Positions 1 through 12,100 of a stretch of DNA of 64,000 nucleotides are shown here, piece by piece. The notes below the pieces were generated by a model, which saw only the letters and a list, made by a program, of their open reading frames with translations, did no database searches and was not told where the DNA came from. The translations under genes were made by a program, and so were the position numbers. The DNA is taken from the NCBI GenBank assembly GCA_905250025.1, contig CAJNOJ010000086.1:62001-126000 (forward strand), given 5' to 3'. Within the stretch, counting starts at the first letter, position 1, and each line of letters opens with the position of its first letter. The DNA is from Adineta ricciae. Taxonomy: Eukaryota; Rotifera; Eurotatoria; Adinetida; Adinetidae.

Positions 1-945
1 ATACGCTTGACCACCGATACGTGGACGTTTGCCAAAGTAGGAAAAGAATCCGTCTTGTTGACCGAGGCAACATAACATAAAGAGCAAAAAAATGACTGTA
101 CCAACTGCTAGTAGAGTACCAATGACAATACCAGCTATTTTCAGACCAGCATTGGACGAAGGATCTAAATGTACCAACAATGAGATGAACACGCGTATTA
201 ATGATTTCATTTCGTCTTACATAAACCGAGATAGACTCCGCAAACGATGACACAGAAAACGGCAATGAAAAGAACGATCAGAGCGATAGTTATGATTAAA
301 CAGGTGTGTCTTTTCATATAGGTCAGAATTCTGTTCCAGACGGATGCGTTACCGTAACTGTCTGATGAACTATAACTCTACAATCGAGAAAAACAAACAC
401 ATTTTTACTTCTTTACCCCTGTAGTTAAAGGCACAACGGTGTACACGTACGTAATTTCGTGAACCTATTGTATTTTAATAAGGAAAGAATCGATTATAAG
501 AGGAAAAGTGAAATGAGCATCTTACTTGAGCTCTCTTCGCAACATCCACAGCAGCCTACATCATCATCAACATCTATAGCATTGAATCGTGAAAATGACA
601 TAAGATTTCTCGAAAAGATCTATTTTAACCTTGATATCGTTGGACTTTGGGAGCCGATTGTGTATAATATGTTTGTATTGGACTTGGTGAACGAGATCTT
701 GGTCTTGTGTGAATGACCTGTTGGTAACGCTCAGGACTTAACACTTGAGTCGAGTTCTGAACTCCATTAGGACGTCGAACAAGAACAACACGTCGCGATG
801 ATCCCGGTACGTTTGCTTCCGATGAAACTATATCCGCTGAACGAATGACTGTTGGTTGACCGTACTCAGGCTCGTAGACCGGAGCATAAGCTGGATCACG
901 TTCTTTCGGCGCAGAGCGATACACAACACGTCTACTATCGTTCAT
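1..945 (-). CDS. Two-transmembrane protein with arginine-rich N-terminus (3' end cut off by window edge)
   Basis: I do not recognise the family. Phase-consistent exons on the minus strand are 945-630, 573-526, a 14-nt micro-exon 464-451, 377-227 and 164 to the edge. The N-terminal ~105 residues are basic and rich in Arg, Ser and Pro (SSRRVVLVRR, RPRSRSPSPIQ), suggesting a cytosolic, possibly phosphorylated tail. A DVDDDVGCCGCCEESS stretch follows; its clustered cysteines could be palmitoylated. Two hydrophobic helices come next (IITIALIVLFIAVFCVIV and GIVIGTLLAVGTVIFLLF), joined by only about ten residues, so the protein probably forms a membrane hairpin with both ends cytosolic. The next gene upstream on this strand shares the ARG-RRV(I/V)-x-VR motif. 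The start is the first Met after a non-coding stretch. The C-terminus is not in the window. Confidence 0.65.
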
Positions 946-1834
946 TTTTGTTGTTGCAGCCGAAGATAATAAATAACAATTTCAAATGCAGACTAATAGA
1001 AACGAAAAACATGCACACAAAACGTTCTCTTTTGTTTGTTGTCATTCACTTCAACGCCGTCAAGCAGACGCTACAATCATAGCATTTTTTTCTCAAATAG
1101 CAGCCATTAAACTCTGTGCTGGCACACGAAAAGGACACATTTTTGGAGGTAGACAGAGAATACAATTTGCTTTGCTTCATTTTACTCTAACGCTGGGCGT
1201 GTTTTTCTTCTTCTTATGCTTTTTTCAAAAATAACACAAACGTTTTTTAACGCTCAAGTTATAGAATGCTCGCCATAAAGAGTAGCACTTCAGTATGTGT
1301 TACTTACTCAGATACAGTTGTTGTGGCAAATCTTTATCGACATACCTAACATCTTGCCAGATAATAAGACAGACGGTTGTTCTGATTTTACGAAAAGGAA
1401 ATCAATGGCGGCTGTTAAAAATCTTATTCGATTTCATAAATACTGCAACTATGAACAAAATCAATAGTGGGAAGCACAACTGAGTTTATATTTCGTGTTT
1501 ACATTAGGAAGTAACAAAAACAAGCCATCACATTGGATGCTTTTTGGTAAAAGGAACGTTTCTTAACATGTTTTTACGGTGAAACAATAGGTAGAGCAAA
1601 AGATTCCCCAAAGTTTAAGAAGTGGGTCGTAGTAAGATTACAGATTGATTATTATTTGAGTCAAAAAGTAGATGAAGTTCAGTAGTTCGCTAGCTCGACA
1701 TTGACCAAAAGATGAGCGTTCAATCCTAGTCTGAGTATGAGGCTGAAGCGGAACAAATCGACACATCAATTTATTTATAAAAGTTCAAAATAACACGAAA
1801 TTCTGACAGTTTGTTTTCTCCATATAAACATTCA
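946..1834. other. Intergenic stretch, nothing recognised
   Basis: About 890 bases between two same-strand genes. Short open frames lack convincing splice partners or composition. It probably holds the 5' flank of the membrane-protein gene and the 3' flank of the next gene. Confidence 0.5.
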
Positions 1835-2509
1835 TCATTGAGTTGTTGTCGTTGTTGCTTCTTCCTCTTCGGTTGGTACAATGGGTCGTCGAATAAAATA
1901 GATCGATTTATTCTAAAATAAAATCATACATGTGCGCTGTCAAGGGAGAGATGAATTACTCACTCCAGTACTGGTAGAAATAGGAATGGTCACTGTATCT
2001 TCTCTTCTTCCATCCATCGATCGATTTGAACGTTGACTATGTTGACTCGGGTTTTTGCTACGTACAACAATAACTCGTCGAGTAGCCGGTACGTCTGCGC
2101 GTGGTGTATCAACATTGACCAGTCGTTCTGGCGATGAGGGTGGATATTCTTCTCTTGTCGAGATTTGCGGTTCCATTCTTATTGGTATATGCTGTTCTTC
2201 TCTCACTGGTAATCGTGATTCAAAGCTTATTGGAATACGTTGCTCCCTTCTCACTGGTAAACGTGATTCTACGCTTATTGGTACTCGTCGTTCTTCTCTA
2301 ACCAGAACTCGTGTTCGTTCTCTTGATGGTAATTGCAATTCATCCGTTAACGGTGATGGTGGTGGCGAAGGTGACCATGAATCTGTTTGGGGCGCTTTTG
2401 CAGTGACATGAGATCGTGATTGATTTAGGGGACTGACATAAGCAACAAGTTTTTTATTCGTTGATCGATGGACGAAACGTTTGGTGTCAACGAAATGACT
2501 CGAGGCCAT
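1835..2509 (-). CDS. Arginine/proline-rich repeat protein (hypothetical)
   Basis: Two exons, 2509-1964 and 1912-1835, joined in phase 0 across a 51-nt intron (GTGAGT...TTTTAG), giving about 207 residues that end in EEEEATTTTTQ. The family is unknown. The middle holds four or five degenerate repeats of about 16 residues with the pattern R-x-E-x-R/H-(I/V)-P-I-x-x-E-x-R-L-P (roughly residues 65-125), followed by SPERLVNVDTPR and ATRRVIVVRS. The last motif and the SPSPPPSP region resemble the N-terminal tail of the neighbouring two-transmembrane gene, so the two may be diverged tandem relatives. This one has no hydrophobic segment. It looks intrinsically disordered, cytosolic or nuclear. Ending the protein at 1964 instead would need an intron read-through, which I consider less likely. 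Confidence 0.6.
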
Positions 2510-3033
2510 TTATCTTATTAATTTTGAAACCCTCACGTTAACAGGAGTATATACTTGCTTTTTCGAATGTTGTTACTTACCTATTCCTCACTAAACGTGT
2601 GTTTTTCTTATTGCTTTTTATAGAGAACATTAAAAAACTTGTTAAAAAGCTACTCTTCTTGCTTTTTCAAATATCGAAAAGCAAACAAGTCGGTAGTCGT
2701 ACAAAGCATTTTATTCATATTTATGTGATGAAGAACCGAAGCAAATTTATATTAACAAGAAACCCGAAATAAATCGTATTTCGTAAAACTTTTCTGTCTG
2801 ATTTGTAACGAACATAAAGAAAACAAAAGAAAATGCACTATGCACTAGCAGTGGGTTTTTGAGAACATTTATTGTGCAGAAGAAAACAAAATAGAAATTT
2901 GCTAGTTTATTCATGAAATCGATGCAAAAAGCTGTTGTCGTAAGTTTATTCTTTTCACGGATTATTCTTGTATCGCAGATGGTTGTGTTTGTCGCTGAAA
3001 AAGAAAGTAGTCGAAAACTAAAATCATTGCATC
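2510..3033. other. Intergenic stretch, nothing recognised
   Basis: AT-rich, with only short open frames. I see no splice-supported coding signal or repeat. Confidence 0.5.
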
Positions 3034-3337
3034 CTAAGGCGCACATATTGTCAAGCATACATTACAGTATGTCTGGCAGTGTTTTTCGAAAGAAGTTTCA
3101 ATCTTATTGCTGTTAGAATGACGAAAAATTTCTTTATTTCGTTTCTCTAATGACTCATAGTTTGCCCGAAGGTGTGGATCATTCGACTGGTGATTCTAAA
3201 AGAAACAATGAAAGTCGAATAGATGAGTGTATTGTGCATACCTTTGTCTGATATGATTTGAATTGAGGATCACCATATAGACTATGTGTGGAAATTACTT
3301 TTTGTTTATTTCTTAGACGCTTATTCGTATTTTGCAT
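3034..3337 (-). CDS. Small hypothetical protein (two exons)
   Basis: The proposed exons are 3337-3242 and 3195-3034, with a 46-nt intron (GTATGC...TTTTAG) in phase 0. They give about 85 polar residues: MQNTNKRLRNKQ, then HSLYGDPQFKSYQTK, NDPHLRANYESLEKR and a C-terminal Cys-rich tail. The conserved-looking DPQF and DPHLRANYESLEK segments flanking a good intron are the main support. No signal peptide or membrane segment is visible in this model. The family is unknown. The 3' end past residue ~75 could be intronic, so the stop is uncertain. Confidence 0.4.
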
Positions 3338-4258
3338 ACACAATAAGAAGTGATATGAAAACAGTGACGCGCATTTCTGTTTTTCCTTAGCATGAAATCA
3401 TGTCATAGATTTCTGTGTCTATGTTACAAGTATAGATTTCATGAAAACATATCTTCCCATCTATTGATTTAATGTAATTACTGTTGCTCATGATGTTAAA
3501 ATAGTTTACAGTTAGTCTTGTACATCGCAGTTCAAAACATACAGTGTGACATTTTTCTTGTAGTAAAAATAGAAATCGAACACATTCAATTAAGATACAA
3601 ACTCTCCTTGTTTTTTATTCCATTGAGAATGATAAATTTGCGAACCGCACAAACAACAAAACAAAGAAATTAAATCGCGCAGCGCATACAATTTTAATCT
3701 CCTCATCTTTCTATTCTCTACTAAATTTCGTTAGCTTCTCACATTTCAAAAAAGTAAAATAAACTAAATTATTGGTCACACCTTACCTAAATCCTTTGGG
3801 ATTGTTTGAACATCATGACTGCTGCATCATTCATCTCCATTGCAATACCGTCGAAGTCAAGTAGTGAACTGATCACTTTATAATAGAACTGATATGTAAT
3901 AAAATATTGCGTTGATTCTTACAGAAAAAATCAGCAGTTTATATACATTTTTCCTTGTTCTACGTCAATGTTTTCGTTTCAAGACAATACCTTAAAGACA
4001 CATCTGATTGCAGCTACTCCAATTGACAATAATTGAAAACATCCCTCACGTATGTTGAAGAAATACTTAAATCTTAAAATCAAACATGTGCCTCCGATTT
4101 GCACACAGAAATAGAAGGTTCTTTGTCTAAGTATTCTATCCAAGTCTAGTAAACGCCGGTGAAGTTAATCCGTGTAACGTGAGCAAGATTTTCAAGTATT
4201 GGGACAATTTCCATCAATAATCTCATATCCAAAGTTTCCCACAACATTCAATCAAAAT
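3338..4258. other. Mostly non-coding; one possible minus-strand exon pair at about 3783-4070
   Basis: Most of this stretch shows nothing. On the minus strand, about 3916-3783 stays open after an AG acceptor and encodes LLDFDGIAMEMNDAAVMMFK with a stop next to a strong GTAAGG donor-like site. Further upstream, about 4070-3995 encodes NIREGCFQLLSIGVAAIRC. I could not join the two in phase, so this may be a degraded gene or chance. Confidence 0.25.
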
Positions 4259-4919
4259 ATGCAACATGTATTAGCCGTTTTCACATTGTTTATACTGACT
4301 CGAACACCACTCATCACTACAAAAGTAATTGTCAAGAGTCTATGTAAGTCTCTATCTGGTCGAACACGCTTTTCCTATGAATTCTGTTATTTGCAGGAAA
4401 CTCAACATTTGAAGATATGAAAAATTTTTGCAAATTACTACGACGATATGGCAACCTGGAAACTGCCTGTAAATAACATTGATTCGTTAAATTTGAACAT
4501 GCGTGCAATACGTAAGTGAGTATTTTCCATCGAATAAATTCTGCTCTTTTTTCTGTCATACTATCTGTGTAGGTCTTCTTGTCGTTCGTGGTGAAATTCT
4601 GTACGATAAAAATAGTTCACATCACGATGGATCAAATCGACAACTTCGACTAGTTCTTATAGAAAACAAACGCATGAATACGATCATCGATCAAGTGACT
4701 ATCACATGTCTATCGAAAACGTATTCATGTCCATTTGAATACTGGATTGATTCGATACATGCGCAACCTTATGTGATCTATCGACTTGAAGCAATGTCCG
4801 TCGATCGTGAACTAGCCGGTAAAACATTAAGTCAATTCAAATCCAAGACGAATAATCCCATAAATTTCAAAGCTATTCTAACATTTGCCACCATCATACG
4901 TGATTATCGAGTCTCTTAA
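4259..4919 (+). CDS. Small secreted protein, weakly YbaY/YscW-like
   Basis: Model: exon 1 from 4259, with a hydrophobic N-terminus (HVLAVFTLFILTRTPLI) read as a signal peptide; exon 2 4397-4468 (NSTFEDMKNFCKLLRRYG); exon 3 4573-4919 (LLVVRGEILYDK to the stop). The exon 2-3 junction is in phase. The strongest-looking exon 1 donor (4344) would create a stop on joining exon 2, so the donor may instead be GTCTAT at 4338; this end of the model is uncertain. Exon 3 has the layout of the bacterial YbaY/type III chaperone fold: a V-x-G-E/T strand, then LRLVLIEN, VTITC, CPFEYWID and YRLEAMS. That resemblance is tentative and from memory of the family pattern only. Its role is unknown. Confidence 0.5.
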
Positions 4920-5273
4920 AGATTTGGAATAAATCATAACGAAAAGTATTTCTCATATAAATAAATATATACGAGAAATTTCTTTGTTATCTTATCGAAA
5001 GAATCATAATCTCACGTAGTCGGCTTCGTTTTGGAATCTTAATAACCCTTTGAGTTAGGTGCAATATCATGAGAATGTAAAACAAGTTCTTTTTTTCGTT
5101 ATGCAAAATGCAAATGATAAACAATAACGAGATGTCTAGGTATCATGATGCAATCGGTTTCTTTTTCTTTATTTTTTCACACAAACATTATCACGAAAGA
5201 ATGTTAGGTTGCAATATAATCACGCGGGTGGATTATTGCCGACGAATCATATTTGATGACATGAAAACGGATT
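4920..5273. other. Convergent 3' flanks, nothing recognised
   Basis: Short spacer between the + strand secreted gene and the 3' end of AHCY. AATAAA-like and ATAAATAAAT runs just after 4919 are probable polyadenylation signals. Confidence 0.5.
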
Positions 5274-6915
<1,642 letters not shown>

Positions 6916-7492
6916 AATGATTTGATTTTATGCTGGATTAATAGAAGAAGATGCAATCTAAAATAGTGCACACTAGGTATAAATAAAAAAGAAGAAAAAA
7001 CACGAAGTTACAATTATCAAACAAGAAAAAAAGTAACCTGCCGAGCGTCATATCGAACGATAGATGCGCATGTATATATATTGCCTTGATTATTAAGGCC
7101 ATCAGGAACGTTAAATTTTACGTTTCAATCCTCCACTGTTAGAAAAAATTACTTCATCGAGGAGTGTCGCTTGTGTATGATATATGATTTATCATGTGCA
7201 GAAAACCTGACGTGCCCATGTTATTATTAGTCGATTACACAACGCAGTAAAGTAAAAGAACGAAGTATTTCGCCGTGATTACTAACCAATGCAAAGTAGA
7301 AGTAAAGAAACAAAGAGCTAATTCATTCATTTCTATTTCCAATGATTGAAGTGTTAAGCTGAAGCAAAGCAAGCAGATTCAAGTTAGACAGACGACATAG
7401 ATATTTATTTGTCATCAGTTGATAGACGATCATTTCTACCCCAGATATATCTAGAAATAACTATAAGTATAATTTGAATATACGATCAAAAT
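6916..7492. other. Spacer between AHCY 5' end and aquaporin 3' end
   Basis: Contains the AHCY 5' flank. A TATATATAT run lies at about 7073-7080, some 160 nt upstream of the AHCY start, too far to call as its TATA box without transcript data. Nothing else is recognised. Confidence 0.4.
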
Positions 7493-8580
7493 TCATTTAT
7501 ACCGGTAAAATCCACCAGCGATGGTTCCACCAATCAATGGACCTATCCAGTAGATATAATGATGTGACCAAACATTAGCGAAGATAGCTGGCCCTAGACT
7601 ACGAGCTGGATTGAGTGAACCCCCGGTTAGCATATTCCTACGAGTCACATCATTTAACATAAATTTAAGTTAACAAATTGAATGTCGACACTTACGATGC
7701 AAGAATGCATGCACATAACGCAATACCGTTATATATGGGAGCAAAACTACTTTTTGACTTTTGATTTACTGACACCAGAAGAATCACCGTAACAAAAACA
7801 AAGGTTAGCAGTAATTCAAGCGATAAACCTACAGAAATGAAGTTCTGGACATAAGCGTATGTAGGTTTTCTTTTCGTACCTTCCCACCAATCGATACGAT
7901 CTAAGATATATCCGTTCGATCCTTTTGGCGTTTTCACTGTTACTAAGAAGGTTGCTCCACCATAACACCGATGATATACTGTTGTATGTGAAAGAAGCTA
8001 TGGATAGAAAGTAATTTGAACTTTCCCATGGAGAAACTGCAAGAACAAAATACTCACTCGAAATATTCCCGCTGCCATAGCACCGCCGATCAATTGCATA
8101 AGAATATAGAGTGAACCTTTTTTCAAATCGACTGCACCGGCAATGAACATGCCAAAAGTCACAGCAGGATTGAAATGGCCGCCACTACAATGTGTATATA
8201 TCATCGAAATGATCAGAACTTAAACTAACATATGATTTCAACCTGATATGTCCGAGACTAGCAATGAAGATTATCAACGAAAAGCCAAACGAGAAGGCCG
8301 TTGTTAACGAATGGTACTTATTATCGTCATTACATGCACCAAGTAATCCGATTAGAATAAAAAATGTCGTTCCTATCTAAGTGTGTGAAACATTCGTATC
8401 ATCTCGATATCTTTCATTTTCACTCACTAATTCTGCAATGATTGGTTGAACAATATTTGAGAATATATTCGTTTTACTTTCCTGATTGCTCATTGTTTGT
8501 TTTACACTATTCGTTTTCTTTAAGGATACTGCTCCTTCTTCTAGCTTGCAGCAAGCAGATGTTGATGTATTGAGTGCCAT
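7493..8580 (-). CDS. Aquaporin / aquaglyceroporin (MIP family)
   Basis: Membrane channel for water or small solutes. Five exons (8580-8428, 8376-8243, 8184-8058, 7997-7696, 7637-7493), all in consistent phase, give about 286 residues. The ~38-residue N-terminal tail is cytosolic. Helix 1 is split by the first intron (PIIAEL/IGTTFFILIG). The first pore motif is GGHFNPAVTFG and the second is GGSLNPARSLGP, both with intact NPA. The late helix ends WIGPLIGGTIAGGFYR. The N-P-A-R-S second loop fits the classical aquaporin group better than typical glyceroporins, which have Asp after the second NPA; substrate is inferred only. The loop VYHRCYGGATF is typical of the family. Confidence 0.92.
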
Positions 8581-9173
8581 TTATTGATCACTTCATACAT
8601 AGAAAAAAGGGCTCTTCTCTCAATTTTCAAGCAAATCTTATATATATATTTCTTGTCGATCCGATTTCTTGATAATGATTTTTCTTTATTATTATACGAG
8701 CAAAATATCGATTAACATTATATGAGAGAATATGCACAATACTCAAAAAAACAGAAAAATATCAGCCGATATCAGCTTGACAGGATATGTTCGATTCGAG
8801 AGAACTATGAACATTTTACCTTGACATCGCCGACATATGCATTTCCTGCCATGACTCTATTTTTGTAATAGATGAATTAGTGGACAAAGTTGAAATGCAA
8901 CGCAGAAATGAGATATATATGATGTCAATTAGGATATTGTTTTCTTATGTCTGTAATTTATTATCCGCTAGTATGTGTTTCGAGAAGGATATCCTACCTT
9001 TTCAAACACATGTTTTTGATATCGATGCGAAATAAGAGTACGAACTGAAAAAGAACATATTTTTCTTCGGTTTATAGCATTTAGTTCTGTTTTGATTTGA
9101 TGTGACAAGAAAATAGCAAAGTACTAACGAGAAATCAAGTATTAGTTCAACTTTCAATTCATATCTCTTCGCA
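8581..9173. other. Divergent intergenic region, nothing else recognised
   Basis: Lies between the 5' ends of the aquaporin (-) and the large secreted gene (+). It probably holds both promoters. No coding signal. Confidence 0.45.
8638..8648 (-). promoter_or_regulatory. Possible TATA element of the aquaporin gene
   Basis: A TATATATATAAG-type run on the minus strand about 60 nt upstream of the aquaporin start codon. Low complexity makes this only a candidate. Confidence 0.3.
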
Positions 9174-12100
9174 ATGAATCGAAGTTGGCTCCATTCTTCT
9201 TTCATACTTCTGTTGTTGATTGCAGTACCTTCCGCTCGTACAGACGATGGTATGTCAAAGATTCGTGTGTGATTTCACGTTTTTCTGATGATTCTTGCTA
9301 CGTTTTAGGACAGAATGCTTTGAATCTCCTCAATACTGGAGGTAAGAAATATTATTAACAAGAAAACAGTTAAGGGTTACTCAACTACTAAGGAATATAA
9401 TTGTTTAACTGATCAGCTTCTTCAATAGATGTAACAACGATAGAGTTGTAAAGTAATGTTCTATCTGAGTCATGTCGATCTTGACCATTCAAATATTTCG
9501 TTGTCTATTCTACGAATTGAAGTTGTATTGAATTATAATTGCTCTGTCATTGTCTTTTCGAATACGAACTTGTTCTATAAGTTAAAGTAATCACTGGGAT
9601 GAGAATTTGCACTTCACTTCGAACTGCTGCTTATTCTTCGATCAGGATATCTTTGGAGTATATTCGTATTGAATAATAACCTTCGAAAAGATGCGTCTGT
9701 ATTTCAAAACTTCTTAATTTGTGAATAACTCGCGAAAGCACAAGCATGTCAATAACAGATTTTTTCCTATGAATTATAGGTCGTAATGGAACAACAGAAA
9801 ATGTGACTATACATACTACTAGTACGACGACAATAACAACAACAACAACAACAGGGAACCCCACTACACTTTCAACTAAGAGTACGAACAATGATATCAA
9901 TCATACAACCACCACAGCGACTATTAATATGACAACACGTAAGTTTTATTTCGATTCATTAAAGGTGACACTGACCGGTGAGAAAGTCATGTTTGCTCAT
10001 ACCAGAGTAATAGATCATTTGTCTAGAAACATTGATAAACGTTTTTGTCTTCGTTTTAGCTATCAGTGTTCTCGAGCTGACTGCCATCAGCATCAAAGAG
10101 CTTTTCGACAATGCAACTAATCCTGCCAGATTGGTTGATCGACTAGATAATGTAACTATTGATGATGCGATCGATGATGCTGAAGAACTTCTCGACCAGT
10201 TAACACTTTTGGACAATGTTTCTGCTAGTGAGATACAAGATTTAACTCAACTGTTTAATCTTGCAAAAGGCCTTCAAATGTTAAAACCATACTTTACTGA
10301 TTTATCCATGGAAAATATGTTGCTACCCATCAAAAACCTTTCAAATCTTCGAAGAATCAAATCAAATATTAGAACATTAGGAATTACCAATCCTAATTTC
10401 AAACATCTATTAAACTCTATTCTTACTAATTTGACCGATGCTGTAAAAGGTTAAGTATTTTTCTCAGATACTTCGAAATTTCTTCATCTGGCATCTTGAC
10501 CAACTAATGAGAGTACGTTTTATTTAGGCTCAACGAATAATTCAACACAATCAAATGATGCTTCAAGTTTGGAACAGATTCAAAAGATTCTAAACGCCAA
10601 ACGACACGTCTGGACCAGTAAAGACGGCATTTCTTATACAATTGATGTTCACGAAGAGAATGCTATTGGGAAAGGCAAATACCTGTTCGATGAAGTACCA
10701 TTTGATGATTATTCTTCTGTTACATGCATTTATTATAACACTAACAATGAAGAATTTCGAAGTGCCAGATCAAAAACAAAACCAGCTTTTTGTGATGTCT
10801 TAGATACCGATCTAGCAGATATAGATAAACTAGAAATGCGTGTGTATGGGATGTCTTCACCACCTAATATTACTAGCATTACGTTCGATGGTGTTTATGT
10901 GCCACAGAAGCATATATTACGTGGTATAACACCCTTCTTCTTACCGGACAGTTCAAGGGATAGATATGATGATCGTAGACTACCGCCACGTATGATGAAA
11001 ATTTGTTGTTATCATTCTCACTATTTGTCGATTAATTTCGTTTTTTAAGGTAAATGGCCAGAGCCATTGTATCGACCATCACATATCATACCAGGATATT
11101 ACCCTCGATCACCGCCTGCTGCTCAAGCATATTATGTTCAACCACCTGTACAAACTGTTCGCTACGTTCAACAGCCAGCCGTTGGTAAAGTTACCTTATG
11201 CTGAGTGACGATCGTGTCCCATTTTGTCACTTAGAAAGTATCCGTGCCAGCCTACTTCCCACAGCAACATGTAACCAACCACGATCACTATCAGTGAATG
11301 GTAATTCTCCATATGTCATTGCACAAGACAATATATGGCAAATAAATGTCAATCAAATATATGGCACATCAATACCTGTCAATTCAGTGCAGGTCAATAC
11401 TCAGGGAGATGTGGCCAATGGAAATGTTCTTTTAGCACTGCTTGATAGTAATCAACAAGGCATTTCATACAGTGCTCTAATGAGTAACGGAATTCCTGTA
11501 ACGTTTCAGAATCTGCCATCAACACGTGTTGCCTACCTTCAACTTGAGTTTCCTATCGGGACTCGAACAGATTTATATTCAGTAAATCTAATAATCTGTG
11601 CACAATCAAACGCTTTGCCGGTATCAAGTAAGCTATCGTTATGATTTTGATTTTGTTCCTAAGCGCGATTCTAGGTAGCCGGATACAAAATTTGTTTATT
11701 CCATCACTCTCTCCGTATACGACGAACGACGACAACAATAACGATCAAGTGCTACTGAATAGCATAATGCCTCAACGTGAATATCAACCAGTGCCATGTG
11801 AGAAACTAACAGATGAAATTATGTTGTCATACAGTCTTTGCCTGACATTGTCTCAGTTAAATTGAAACGAGATTGTTGAATTACTACAAAAGTGTCCACT
11901 CATTTCTTCTTCTACTTCGTCAACAGTGTGCACGTAATTGACTTCTTATGTTTCATTTTAGCGGTTGGCTACTCTGCTCTTAAAAATCCATCAGGCTTAC
12001 CTTCACAACAAAGTACATCTGATCAGAATTTACTATCCAAATATCTAGGATCAGCCAACCAATATCAACCAGTTTATCAACAGTTAGATCCTTCATCGTT

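Noticed and set aside
2055-2411. 118-residue plus-strand open frame
   Set aside because: Antisense shadow of the arginine/proline-rich repeat gene on the minus strand; its repetitiveness mirrors those repeats.
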